Source: Curtobacterium sp. UNCCL20 (GTDB lineage Bacteria; Actinomycetota; Actinomycetes; Actinomycetales; Microbacteriaceae). Taken from it: a stretch of 64,000 nt of DNA. This document shows positions 15,934 to 25,700 of this stretch, piece by piece. The stretch spans positions 310,001 through 374,000 of the forward strand of contig NZ_FNKG01000003.1 of NCBI RefSeq assembly GCF_900101675.1, given 5' to 3'. The notes under the pieces were generated by a model. That model ran no database searches. It was not told the DNA's origin and saw only the letters and a list, made by a program, of their open reading frames with translations. The number at the start of each line of letters is the position of its first letter. The first letter of the stretch is position 1. A program made the position numbers and the translations under genes.

Positions 15934-17474
15934 CCACGACCACGCTCTCCGACAAGCCGCACACGACCTCCAGGCCGGAGTTCGACGCCCTGCTGGGCGA
16001 CCACCGCGTCGTCCCCGTCGTCCGCGCGCTCTACGCGGACAGCGAGACCCCGGTCGGCGTCTACCGGAAGCTCGCCGACGGCCGCCCCGGTTCCTTCCTG
16101 CTCGAGTCGGCGGGGCAGGGCGGCCTCTGGTCGCGCTGGTCCTTCGTCGGCGTGCGGAGCTTCGGCGTCCTCACGCAGGAGGGCGACCGTGCCGCGTGGA
16201 TCGACACCGGGATCCCGGCGTCCCGTGCCGTCGACTCGCTCGAGGGCGAGCCGCTCGAGGTGCTCGCGCGACTGCACGAGCGCTGGGCGACGCCGCGGAT
16301 CCCGGGTACCCCGCCGCTCGTCGGCGGGACGGTCGGGTTCATCGGCTGGGAGGCCGTCCGCCAGCTCGAGCACCTGCCGAACGTGCCCCCGGCGGACTTC
16401 GACGTCCCCGGCCAGGCGCTCGCGTTCGTGTCCGAACTCGCCGCCCTCGACCACAGAACGGGTCTCGTGCTGCTCGTCGCCAGTGCGCTCAACGACGGCA
16501 CCGACGACGCGGACGTCCTCTGGGCCGACGCGCAGGCCCGCCTCGACCGGATGCAGGCCGACCTCGTCGCGCCGAGCATCGCGACCGTGGCCGAGGCGTT
16601 CGACATCGCCGAGCCCACGCCGACGCACCGCTCCACACCCGAGGAGTACCAGGCCTCGGTGGTGCGGTCGAAGGACTTCATCCGCGACGGCGACGTGTTC
16701 CAGGTGGTGATCTCGCAGCGGTTCGACCACGAGGTCACGGCCGACCCGCTCGACGTCTACCGGGTGCTCCGGACGCTGAACCCGAGTCCGTACATGTACT
16801 TCCTGTCGCTGGCGGACACCGCCGACGAGCGCTTCTGGATCGTCGGCGCGTCGCCGGAGGCCCTCGTGAAGGTGCAGGCCGGCCGGGCGATCACGCACCC
16901 GATCGCCGGTTCCCGTCCCCGCGGCGCGACTCCGGAAGAGGACGTCCGCTTCGGCGAGGACCTGCTCGAGGACCCCAAGGAACGCGCGGAGCACCTCATG
17001 CTCGTCGACCTCGCCCGGAACGACCTGCAGAAGGTCTGCGAGCCGGGCACCGTCGCGGTGACCGAGTTCATGACGGTCGAGCGCTTCAGCCACATCATGC
17101 ACCTGGTGTCGAGCGTCGAGGGCGCCATCCGTCCCGAGGCCTCGGCTATCGACGTGTTCCGGGCGACGTTCCCGGCGGGCACGCTCTCCGGGGCGCCGAA
17201 GCCGCGCGCGCTCGAGATCATCGACGAGCTCGAACCGGCGAAGCGGGGCGCCTACGCGGGCGTCGTCGGCTACTTCGACTTCGCCGGGGACGCCGACCTC
17301 GCGATCGCCATCCGCACCGCGCTCATCAAGGACGGAGTCGCCCGCGTGCAGGCCGGCGCCGGACTCGTCGCCGACTCCGACCCGGAGACCGAGCACGTCG
17401 AAGCCGTGAACAAGGCGGCTGCCCCGCTCCGCGCCGTGGCGACCGCGAACCTGATGCGGGGGGTGCACTCGTGA
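15930..17474 (+). CDS. trpE: anthranilate synthase component I
   Basis: This 514-residue chorismate-using enzyme makes anthranilate with a glutaminase partner. The tryptophan-sensing LLES motif is intact near residues 57-60, so feedback inhibition by tryptophan is expected. The catalytic domain has LMLVDLARNDLQKVC and FRATFPAGTLSGAPKPRALE. The start at 15930 overlaps the hisI stop; codons upstream are in hisI. The glutaminase subunit (trpG) and trpD are not next to it. Confidence 0.96.
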   Translation: MTTTTLSDKPHTTSRPEFDALLGDHRVVPVVRALYADSETPVGVYRKLADGRPGSFLLESAGQGGLWSRWSFVGVRSFGVLTQEGDRAAWIDTGIPASRAVDSLEGEPLEVLARLHERWATPRIPGTPPLVGGTVGFIGWEAVRQLEHLPNVPPADFDVPGQALAFVSELAALDHRTGLVLLVASALNDGTDDADVLWADAQARLDRMQADLVAPSIATVAEAFDIAEPTPTHRSTPEEYQASVVRSKDFIRDGDVFQVVISQRFDHEVTADPLDVYRVLRTLNPSPYMYFLSLADTADERFWIVGASPEALVKVQAGRAITHPIAGSRPRGATPEEDVRFGEDLLEDPKERAEHLMLVDLARNDLQKVCEPGTVAVTEFMTVERFSHIMHLVSSVEGAIRPEASAIDVFRATFPAGTLSGAPKPRALEIIDELEPAKRGAYAGVVGYFDFAGDADLAIAIRTALIKDGVARVQAGAGLVADSDPETEHVEAVNKAAAPLRAVATANLMRGVHS

Positions 17475-18220
17475 AGCGCTCCCGACCCCTGGTCGTCGTC
17501 GCCGGTCTCGCCGTCGCGGGCATCATCATGCTCGCGTGGACGCAGACCTGGTTCACCGTCCACCTGCACGCCGGCGCCGCGGTGACCGCGAAGGTCGCCG
17601 CGGACGGTGCCGCGGTCGTCCCGCAGTACACCGCGCTGGCGATCGCGAGCCTCGCCCTGTTCCTGGCGATGACCATCGCCGGGCGGGTGGTCCGGATCGT
17701 CCTCGCGTGCGTCGAGGTCCTGCTCGGCCTCGGCGTCGTCGTCTCCGGCATCTCGGCGCTGGCCGACCCGATCGCCGCGGCGAAGGGTGCCGTGGGCGAG
17801 GTCGCCGGCGTCAGCGACCTCACCGCGGTGCGCCGCGTCGTGTCGTCCGTCGACGTCTCCGCTTGGCCCGCCGTGGGCATCGCCGGCGGGGTGCTCGCCG
17901 TGCTGCTCGGGATCGTCGTCCTCGTCGTGCAGCGCTCGTGGCCCGGGCCGAGCAGGAAGTACGGCGCAGCGACCGCGGGAGCCGCAGCCCAGGCCCGCGC
18001 GGCTGCTCCCGTGCAGCGTGACGCGGTCGTCGACTGGGACGACCTCAGCGCCGGGGTCGACCCCACGATCGTCGTCGACCCCACGATCGTCGTCGACGCC
18101 GACGCGCCCGGCGGCACCGGTCGGCGCGGCGAGGCCGCCGTGGCACCCGGGGACGACACGGTAGGATCGAACGGGCGCCGGTCGAACGACGGCGCCGGAG
18201 CAGAACGAGGAGCACCGTGA
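17471..18220 (+). CDS. tryptophan-biosynthesis-associated membrane protein
   Basis: This 249-residue protein has four hydrophobic segments (about residues 7-28, 58-78, 80-105 and 135-157) followed by a cytoplasmic tail. Its place between trpE and trpC matches a family of Trp-locus membrane proteins in actinobacteria (TIGR02234 type). The specific function is not known. The GTG start overlaps the trpE stop. The tail contains an exact short duplication, VDPTIV twice near residues 196-207. It overlaps the following small gene by GTGA. Confidence 0.85.
   Translation: MKRSRPLVVVAGLAVAGIIMLAWTQTWFTVHLHAGAAVTAKVAADGAAVVPQYTALAIASLALFLAMTIAGRVVRIVLACVEVLLGLGVVVSGISALADPIAAAKGAVGEVAGVSDLTAVRRVVSSVDVSAWPAVGIAGGVLAVLLGIVVLVVQRSWPGPSRKYGAATAGAAAQARAAAPVQRDAVVDWDDLSAGVDPTIVVDPTIVVDADAPGGTGRRGEAAVAPGDDTVGSNGRRSNDGAGAERGAP
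18057..18092 (+). repeat. 18-bp tandem duplication in the Trp membrane protein gene
   Basis: GTCGACCCCACGATCGTC occurs twice in direct succession and encodes VDPTIV twice. Being in frame in a disordered tail, it is a likely slippage product. Confidence 0.75.
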
Positions 18221-18456
18221 GCAACACTGAGCCCGCAGAACTCGGCGAAGGCCACTCGCCGGCAGCCTGGACCGCCGTCGTGATCATGTTGATCGGATTC
18301 GCGGCCGGCACGCTGTTCTTCTGGTTCGACATGGCGTGGGGCGTCTGGGCCTCCGCCGGCGTCGTGCTCATCGGTCTCATCGCCGGTGGTGTCATGAAGA
18401 AGGCCGGCTACGGCGTCGACGGCCCGAAGTTCGTCCCCAAGCACCACGCAGAGTAG
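18217..18456 (+). CDS. HGxxPAAW-family small membrane protein
   Basis: This 79-residue protein carries the signature GHSPAAW near residues 12-18, followed by two hydrophobic segments (about 20-38 and 42-60) and a short basic and acidic tail. The motif defines a small actinobacterial family found in trp operons next to trpC; function is unknown. A GTG start overlaps the previous stop, and a TAGGAT hexamer at 18162-18167 inside the upstream gene could be an internal promoter. Confidence 0.85.
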   Translation: MSNTEPAELGEGHSPAAWTAVVIMLIGFAAGTLFFWFDMAWGVWASAGVVLIGLIAGGVMKKAGYGVDGPKFVPKHHAE

Positions 18457-18463
18457 GTCCGGC

Positions 18464-19258
18464 ATGCCGAACGTGCTCGAGACCCTCGTCGCGGGTGCGC
18501 TCGAGGACGCCGCCGCCCGTCGCGTCGACCGCCCTTACGCGGACGTCGAACGCGACCTCGACCGTGTCGCGTCCCCCCTCGACGCCCTGACGTTCCTCGC
18601 GCCCGGCGACCGGGTGAAGATCCTCGCCGAGGTCAAGCGCGCCAGCCCGTCCCGCGGGTCGATGGCGACGATCGAGGACCCGGCGGCACTCGCTGCCGAC
18701 TACGAGCGCGGCGGTGCGTCGACGATCAGCGTGCTCACCGAGGGGCGCAAGTTCCTCGGCAGCCTCGCCGACCTCGAAGCCGTCAAGGCGCGCGTCGGTG
18801 TCCCGGTGCTCCGCAAGGACTTCATCGCGGACCCGTACCAGGTGATCGAGGCGCGGGCGTCCGGCGCCGACGTCGTGCTCCTCATCGTCGCGGCACTCGA
18901 GCAGCAGCAGCTGGTCGAGCTCCACACCCTCGCGGAAGAGCTCGGCATGCGGGTCCTCGTCGAGGCGCACTCCGCCGACGAGGTCTCGCGCGGGCTCGAC
19001 GCCGGCGCACGGATCCTCGGCGTGAACGCCCGCGACCTGACCGACTTCTCGCTCGACCGAGACCTGTTCGGCTCCCTGGCCGACCGGATCCCCGACGGGG
19101 TCGTCCGCGTCGCCGAGTCCGCCGTCGCCGGTCCCGCCGACGTCGCGCACTACCGTGCCGCCGGTGCCGACGTCGTCCTGGTGGGGGAGGCGCTCGTGAC
19201 GGGCGACGACCCCGCCGCCACACTCGCGTCGTTCATCGCAGCCGCCGACCGCGGCTGA
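18464..19258 (+). CDS. trpC: indole-3-glycerol phosphate synthase
   Basis: This 264-residue TIM barrel closes the indole ring from 1-(2-carboxyphenylamino)-1-deoxyribulose 5-phosphate. Signature segments include [13 protein letters not shown], the lysine in [14 protein letters not shown] and [13 protein letters not shown]. Length is normal. It starts 7 bp after the HGxxPAAW gene and 52 bp before trpB, in the same operon. Confidence 0.96.
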   Translation: MPNVLETLVAGALEDAAARRVDRPYADVERDLDRVASPLDALTFLAPGDRVKILAEVKRASPSRGSMATIEDPAALAADYERGGASTISVLTEGRKFLGSLADLEAVKARVGVPVLRKDFIADPYQVIEARASGADVVLLIVAALEQQQLVELHTLAEELGMRVLVEAHSADEVSRGLDAGARILGVNARDLTDFSLDRDLFGSLADRIPDGVVRVAESAVAGPADVAHYRAAGADVVLVGEALVTGDDPAATLASFIAAADRG

Positions 19259-19310
19259 CGACGACGCCCATCCCAGCCCGGTCCGCCGGGCTCGTCCCGG
19301 GAGACCCATC

Positions 19311-20525
19311 GTGACTTCACTCCGTGACCTGCACGGGCCGTACTTCGGCGACTTCGGCGGACGCTTCGTCCCCGAGTCGCTGGTCCTCGCGCTCGACGAA
19401 CTCGAAGCAGCCTTCCGCGAAGCCTGGGCCGACCCGGCCTTCCGGCAGGAACTCGACGACCTCCAGCGCGACTACACCGGACGCCCGTCGATCATCACCG
19501 AGGTGCCCCGGTTCGCCCAGCACGCCGGCGGTGCCCGGGTCATCCTGAAGCGCGAGGACCTCAACCACACCGGCTCGCACAAGATCAACAACGTGCTCGG
19601 CCAGGCGCTCGTGGCCCGCCGGCTCGGCAAGACCCGCCTGATCGCCGAGACCGGCGCGGGGCAGCACGGCGTCGCGACGGCCACCGCCGCCGCGCTCTTC
19701 GGCATGGACTGCGTCGTGTACATGGGCGCCGTCGACACCGAGCGCCAGGCGCTCAACGTCGCGCGGATGCGCCTGCTCGGCGCCGAGGTGATCCCGGTCG
19801 AGACCGGCTCACGCACCCTCAAGGATGCCATCAACGACGCCCTGCGCGACTGGGTGGCGAACGTCGACTCGACGCACTACCTGCTCGGCACGGTGGCCGG
19901 TCCGCACCCGTTCCCCGAGATGGTGCGCGAGTTCCACAAGGTCATCGGCGAAGAAGCCCGGCAGCAGGTCCTCGACAGGGTCGGCCGCCTGCCCGACGCC
20001 GTCGCCGCGTGCGTCGGCGGCGGCTCGAACGCGATGGGCATATTCGAGGCGTTCCTCGACGACGAGTCCGTCGCGCTGCACGGCTTCGAAGCGGGCGGCG
20101 ACGGCGTCGAGACCGGTCGGCACGCGGCGAGCATCACCCTCGGCCGCGAGGGCGTCCTGCAGGGCGCGAAGTCGTACCTGATGCAGGACGAGGACGGCCA
20201 GACCATCGAGAGCCACAGCATCTCCGCCGGACTCGACTACCCGAGCGTCGGGCCGGAGCACGCCTACCTGGCGTCGATCGGCCGGGCGAAGTACCAGCCG
20301 ATCACCGACACCGAGGCGATGGAGGCGTTCCGCCTGCTCAGCCGCACCGAAGGCATCATCCCGGCCATCGAGTCGTCGCACGCCCTGGCCGGCGCGATGA
20401 AGCTCGGCAAGGAGCTCGGCCCCGAGGGCGTCGTGCTCGTCAACCTGTCCGGCCGCGGCGACAAGGACGTGGCCTCCGCCAGTCGCTACTTCGGCATCCT
20501 CGACGAGAACGCGGTGCAGCTGTGA
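19311..20525 (+). CDS. trpB: tryptophan synthase beta subunit
   Basis: This 404-residue PLP enzyme joins indole to serine. The PLP lysine is in the HTGSHKINN segment near residue 90, the phosphate-binding GGGSNAMG near 238, and the substrate segment [13 protein letters not shown] near 117. A GTG start at 19311 has a GGGAGA site about seven bases upstream. It overlaps trpA by GTGA, ensuring matched amounts of the two subunits. Confidence 0.97.
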   Translation: MTSLRDLHGPYFGDFGGRFVPESLVLALDELEAAFREAWADPAFRQELDDLQRDYTGRPSIITEVPRFAQHAGGARVILKREDLNHTGSHKINNVLGQALVARRLGKTRLIAETGAGQHGVATATAAALFGMDCVVYMGAVDTERQALNVARMRLLGAEVIPVETGSRTLKDAINDALRDWVANVDSTHYLLGTVAGPHPFPEMVREFHKVIGEEARQQVLDRVGRLPDAVAACVGGGSNAMGIFEAFLDDESVALHGFEAGGDGVETGRHAASITLGREGVLQGAKSYLMQDEDGQTIESHSISAGLDYPSVGPEHAYLASIGRAKYQPITDTEAMEAFRLLSRTEGIIPAIESSHALAGAMKLGKELGPEGVVLVNLSGRGDKDVASASRYFGILDENAVQL

Positions 20526-21346
20526 CCCACGACCAGACCGACCACGCCCAGGCGAAGTCGAGCCGATCGGTCGCGACGACGATCGACTCCGCGAACTCCG
20601 ACCGCGCGGGCGCCGTCGTCGGCTACCTGCCCGCCGGGTACCCGGACTTCCAGACGAGCGTCGACGCCGCCGTAGCCCTCGCCGAGAACGGGGTCGACGT
20701 CATCGAACTCGGCCTGCCGTACTCCGACCCGGTGATGGACGGGCCGGTCATCCAGCGCGCTGCCGAGGAGAGCCTGGCGAACGGGTTCCGCGTCGCGAAG
20801 GTCTTCGACGCCGTGCACCAGATCACCGAGCGCGCGGACGTCCCGGTCCTCGTGATGACCTACTGGAACCCGGTGCTGCGCTACGGCGTCGAGCGCTTCG
20901 CCGACGACCTCGTCGCCGCGGGTGCCTCCGGCCTCATCACGCCGGACCTGGTCCCCGACGAGGGCGCCGAGTGGATCGCCGCGTCCGAGCGCACCGCCCT
21001 CGACCGGGTCTTCCTCGCCGCGCCGTCGTCGACCGACACCCGGATGCGGCAGGCCGTCGACTCGAGTCGCGGGTTCGTCTACGCCGTCTCCACCATGGGC
21101 GTCACCGGTGCCCGTGTCGGGGTCGACGTCGCCGCGCGGACGGTCGTCTCGCGTCTGCGGGACGCGGGCGTCGAGCGCACCTGCGTCGGGCTCGGCATCT
21201 CGACGGCCGACCAGGTCGCCGAGGTCCTCGACTACGCCGACGGCGCGATCATCGGCTCCGCCTTCGTGCGTGCGCTGGCCGACCTCGGCGTGCAGGGCGT
21301 CGCCGACCGCGCGGCGGACCTCAGCTCCGGCGCACGGCGCCGCTGA
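20522..21346 (+). CDS. trpA: tryptophan synthase alpha subunit
   Basis: This 274-residue TIM barrel releases indole from indole-3-glycerol phosphate and channels it to TrpB. The catalytic glutamate is in [17 protein letters not shown] and the phosphate-binding segment is [10 protein letters not shown]. About 25 extra Gln/Ala/Ser-rich residues precede the barrel. The GTG start lies inside the trpB stop; upstream codons in frame are trpB shadow. Confidence 0.96.
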   Translation: MTHDQTDHAQAKSSRSVATTIDSANSDRAGAVVGYLPAGYPDFQTSVDAAVALAENGVDVIELGLPYSDPVMDGPVIQRAAEESLANGFRVAKVFDAVHQITERADVPVLVMTYWNPVLRYGVERFADDLVAAGASGLITPDLVPDEGAEWIAASERTALDRVFLAAPSSTDTRMRQAVDSSRGFVYAVSTMGVTGARVGVDVAARTVVSRLRDAGVERTCVGLGISTADQVAEVLDYADGAIIGSAFVRALADLGVQGVADRAADLSSGARRR

Positions 21347-21402
21347 CGTCACAGTTCCCACAGGACCGGCCGCTCGGTTCCAGAAGCGGTCGGGTCCCGC
21401 GC

Positions 21403-21408
21403 TACAGT
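21403..21408 (+). promoter_or_regulatory. candidate -10 element upstream of lgt
   Basis: TACAGT lies 62 bp before the lgt ATG in the 124-bp gap after trpA. No good -35 is seen, so this is tentative. Confidence 0.35.
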
Positions 21409-21470
21409 GAGCGGGGCCGACGACACGTCGGCACCGCGCCCAGCCAGTACCGAAAGGCGACAGCACCTCC

Positions 21471-22466
21471 ATGCCCCTCCTGAGCATCCCGAGCCCGAGC
21501 ACGGCCTGGCAGTACTTCGACCTCACGGCCTGGCTGCGCGACGTGTTCGGCTGGTCGCTGCCGCTCGACTTCCGCATCCACGCCTACGCGATCTGCATCC
21601 TGCTCGGGATCGTCGCGGCCGTCGTGATCGCGAACCGCCGGCTGAACGCCCGCGGCGTCGAGCGGTGGATCATCATCGACATCGCCATCTGGGCGGTGCC
21701 GGCGGGCATCATCGGCGGGCGCCTCTTCCACGTCTTCACCCACGTGAGCGACTACTTCGGCCCCGGGCGCGACCCGCTGTCCTTCCTCTACATCTGGGAG
21801 GGCGGCCTGGCGATCTTCGGCGCGCTCATCCTCGGCTCGGTCGGCGCCTGGATCGGCTGCCGCCAGGTGGGCCTGCGCTTCACGGCCTTCGTGGACGCCG
21901 TCGCCCCGGGCGTCCTGCTCGCCCAGGCCTTCGGCCGCCTCGGCAACTACTTCAACCACGAGCTGTTCGGCATGCCGACCAGCCTCCCGTGGGGGCTCCA
22001 GATCGAGTCGTCCAACGCGGCGTACCCGAAGGGCCTGCCGGAGGGCACGCTGTTCCACCCGACGTTCCTCTACGAGATCATCTGGAACGTCCTCGGCGTC
22101 GTCGTCATCCTGCTGCTCGACCGCAAGTTCCAGCTGCAGTGGGGGCGCGTCCTGGCCCTGTACCTCATCTGGTACGGCCTCGGTCGGTCCTTCCTCGAGT
22201 CGATCCGCGTGGACACGAGCGAGACGTTCTTCGGCATCCGCACCAACGTGTGGGCCGCCTTCGCCGCGATCCTGCTCGGGCTCATCATCTTCGCCGTGCA
22301 GTCCCGACGGCACCTCGGCAAGGAGCCGAGCCCGTACCTGCCCGGCCGCGAGCCCGGCTCGAAGTCCGATGTAGACTCGGACGACACCTGGTCGGCGACC
22401 GACGACGACGCTCCGGCGGCCGCCGCGAACTCCGATCCGGTCACCACAGCGACCGGCCGCGCATAG
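21471..22466 (+). CDS. lgt: prolipoprotein diacylglyceryl transferase
   Basis: This 331-residue membrane enzyme adds diacylglycerol from phosphatidylglycerol to the lipobox cysteine of prolipoproteins. The family signature GRLGNYFNHELFG is present at about residues 154-166, and about seven hydrophobic segments are visible. An acidic Ser/Asp-rich tail of about 40 residues follows the last membrane segment. It is separated from trpA by 124 bp holding a possible promoter. Linkage to trpA is common in actinobacteria. Confidence 0.96.
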   Translation: MPLLSIPSPSTAWQYFDLTAWLRDVFGWSLPLDFRIHAYAICILLGIVAAVVIANRRLNARGVERWIIIDIAIWAVPAGIIGGRLFHVFTHVSDYFGPGRDPLSFLYIWEGGLAIFGALILGSVGAWIGCRQVGLRFTAFVDAVAPGVLLAQAFGRLGNYFNHELFGMPTSLPWGLQIESSNAAYPKGLPEGTLFHPTFLYEIIWNVLGVVVILLLDRKFQLQWGRVLALYLIWYGLGRSFLESIRVDTSETFFGIRTNVWAAFAAILLGLIIFAVQSRRHLGKEPSPYLPGREPGSKSDVDSDDTWSATDDDAPAAAANSDPVTTATGRA

Positions 22467-22490
22467 GGGGCACCCCTCCTGCGTGACCGG

Positions 22491-22562
22491 ACCGGATCGG
22501 GTGGCCGAACCGGATCGGGTGGCCGAACCGGATCGGGTGGCCGAACCGGATCGGATGACCGT
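22491..22562. repeat. 18-bp minisatellite, about four units
   Basis: Three perfect copies of ACCGGATCGGGTGGCCGA lie at 22491-22508, 22509-22526 and 22527-22544, followed by a degenerate fourth at 22545-22562. It begins 24 bp after the lgt stop. No start signal supports the hexapeptide-repeat ORFs it creates. Confidence 0.85.
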
Positions 22563-22653
22563 CCCGGATCGGCCACGACAGCCGGACAGCCGGACACGAC
22601 AGCCGGACACACCCTTCTGGAACCGCCACAAGCGGGTCCGACACCACCTCGCA

Positions 22654-22680
22654 CGCCGCCAGGGCACCTCACTGGCGGCG
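22654..22680 (+). other. hairpin in the gltB leader
   Basis: CGCCGCCAG pairs with CTGGCGGCG across a 9-nt loop, about 90 bp before the gltB start. It could be a leader hairpin or weak terminator; no T tract follows. Confidence 0.4.
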
Positions 22681-22769
22681 GGCACGGGCACCAGTCCCGC
22701 CCGCTCGGGCGGAACGCACCACCGGGCCACCGACGTCCCTGTTCCACTTCCTCGTGAGGACGGTTCCCC

Positions 22770-25700
22770 ATGGCGCTCCAGCCACCCCAGTCCGCAGGCC
22801 TCGTGCCGCCGCACCGCCGGTTCTCCGCCGTGCCGGAGGCCACCGGCATGTACGACCCGGCGAACGAGAAGGACGCCTGCGGTCTCGCGATGGTCGCGAC
22901 GCTCCGCGGCACCGCGGGACACGACATCGTTGACGCCGCCCTCGGCGCCCTGCGCAACCTCGAGCACCGTGGTGCCGTCGGGTCGGACGCGGGCACCGGC
23001 GACGGCGCCGGCATCCTCTGCCAGGTCCCCGACGAGTTCTTCCGAGCCGAGGTGCCGTTCGACCTGCCGGCGGCGGGGGAGTACGCCGTGGGCACGGCAT
23101 ACCTCCCGCTCGACGAGGACGACCGGCACGCGGTGAAGGGCGCCGTCGAACGCCTCGCACGCGAAGAGGGCCTGCGGGTCCTCGGGTGGCGGACGGTCCC
23201 CGTGCGTCCCGAGGTCCTCGGCACGCTCGCCCGTGCGGCGATGCCGGCGTTCGAGCAGCTCTTCGTCGCGTCGATCCGGCACGACGTGCACGGGGCGTCG
23301 TGGAGCGGGATCGCCCTCGACCGGCAGGCCTTCCGGCTCCGCAAGCGCGCGGAGCACGACACCGAGGTCTACTTCATGTCGCTGTCGAGCCGGACCATGG
23401 TCTACAAGGGCATGGTCACGACGCTCCAGCTGGAGCCGTTCTACCCCGACCTCAGCGACGAGCGCTTCGCCTCGAAGCTCGCCATCGTGCACTCGCGCTA
23501 CTCGACGAACACGTTCCCGTCGTGGCCGCTCGCCCAGCCGTTCCGGACGCTCGCGCACAACGGTGAGATCAACACCGTCCGCGGCAACCGGAACTGGATG
23601 CGGGCGCGACAGTCCCAGCTGCAGAGCGAGCTCCTCGGCGACATGGCGCCCCTGCTGCCGATCGTGAGCCCCGGAGCGAGCGACTCCGCGTCCTTCGACG
23701 AGGTCCTCGAGCTCCTGACGCTGACCGGCCGGTCGCTGCCGCACGCGGTGTCGATGATGGTGCCCGAGGCGTGGGAGAACCAGACCGCGATGGACCCCGA
23801 GCTCCGGGCGTTCTACGAGTACCACTCGATGCTCATGGAGCCGTGGGACGGCCCCGCCGCGATCACCTTCACCGACGGGTCGCTCGTCGGTGCCACCCTC
23901 GACCGCAACGGACTCCGTCCGGGCCGGTTCCTCGTGACCGACGACGGGCTCATCGTGATGGGCTCCGAGACCGGTGTCATCGACGTGCCAGCGGGCAAGG
24001 TCGTCCGCAAGGGGCGCCTGCGTCCGGGTCGGATGTTCATCGTCGACACCGAGGCCGGTCGCATCATCGAGGACGACGAGGTCAAGCGCGAGCTCGCGAC
24101 GTCCGGTCCGTGGGGCGAGTGGCTCGAGCAGGGCCGCATCAACCTCGGCGACCTGCCCGACCGCGAGCACATCGTGCACACCCCGGCGTCGGTCACCCGA
24201 CGCCAGCGCGCCTTCGGGTACACCGAGGAAGAGGTGCGGATCCTGCTGCGTCCGATGGCGCAGACCGGTGCCGAACCGCTCGGCGCGATGGGCTCGGACA
24301 CCCCGATCGCGGTGCTCTCGCAGCGCCCGCGACTGCTCTTCGACTACTTCACGCAGCAGTTCGCGCAGGTGACGAACCCGCCGCTCGACTCCATCCGCGA
24401 GCAGGTCATCACGTCGATGGGCATGGGGCTCGGACCGGAGCGCAACCTGCTCGCCGCGGGTCCTGAGCACGCGAAGCAGATCACGCTCGACTTCCCGGTG
24501 ATCGACAACGACGAGCTCGCGAAGATCCAGCACTTCGAGACGGAGTCCGGTCGCCACCTCACCGTGACGATCAAGGGCCTCTACCGCGTCGACGCCGGCA
24601 AGAAGGCGATGCAGAAGCGCATCGCCGCGGTCTGCGACGAGGTCGACGCCGCGATCGAGGCCGGCAAGCAGTTCATCGTGCTGTCCGACCGTGACGGCAA
24701 CGCCGAACAGGCACCGGTGCCGAGCCTCCTGCTGCTCGCGGCGGTGCACCACCACCTCATCCGCACCGAGCAGCGCATGAAGGTCGGCCTGATCGTCGAG
24801 GCCGGCGACGTGCGCGAGGTCCACCACGTCGCGACCCTGATCGGGTACGGCGCCTCGGCGATCAACCCGTACCTCGCCATGGAGACCTGCGAGATCCTCG
24901 TCCGCCAGGGCATGATCAGCGGCATCACGCCGGAGCAGGCCGTCAAGAACGTGATCAAGGCGCTCGGCAAGGGCGTCCTGAAGATCATGTCGAAGATGGG
25001 CATCTCGACGGTGTCCAGCTACGCGGGCGCCCAGGCGTTCGAGGCGGTCGGCCTCAGCCAGGAGTTCGTCGACCGCTACTTCACCGGCACCTCGTCGATC
25101 CTCGGCGGTGTCGGCATCGAGGTCATCGCGAAGGAGAACGCGGAGCGGCACGCCCAGGCGTACCCGCAGGACGGCGCGGTGCTCTCGCACGAGCGCCTGC
25201 AGACCGGCGGCGAGTACCAGTGGCGCCGTGAGGGTCCGCCGCACCTCTTCAACCCGGACACCGTCTTCCGCCTGCAGCACGCCACGCGTTCGCGTCGCTA
25301 CGACATCTTCCGCGAGTACTCGAAGGCGGTCGACGACCAGTCCGAGCAGCTGATGACGCTCCGCGGTCTGTTCCGCTTCAGGGACGGCGCCCGCAAGCCG
25401 GTGCCGCTCGACGAGGTCGAGCCGATCGAGTCGATCGTCAAGCGGTTCAACACGGGTGCGATGTCGTACGGCTCCATCTCGAAGGAAGCCCACGAGACGC
25501 TCGCGATCGCGATGAACCGTCTCGGTGGGCGTTCGAACACGGGCGAGGGCGGCGAGGATGTCGACCGCCTGCTCGACCCCGAGCGCCGGTCCGCGATCAA
25601 GCAGGTCGCCTCGGGACGTTTCGGCGTGACGAGCATGTACCTGACGCACGCGACCGACATCCAGCTGAAGATGGCGCAGGGTGCGAAGCCGGGCGAGGGC

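Larger units (their letters stand above)
22467..22769. other. non-coding region between lgt and gltB
   Basis: This 303-bp gap holds an 18-bp tandem repeat (22491-22562), a smaller GCCGGACA-type repeat just after it, and a hairpin at 22654-22680. A GAGGA ribosome site precedes gltB. ORFs through it run into gltB in the wrong frame and are not genes. No known riboswitch was recognised. Confidence 0.6.

Noticed and set aside
22491..22562. Possible CRISPR array
   Set aside because: Units are contiguous with no spacers, and no cas genes are present.
22483..23136. ORF with PDRVAE repeats across the minisatellite
   Set aside because: It overlaps gltB in another frame and has no start signal; the repeat is an 18-bp artefact of the minisatellite.
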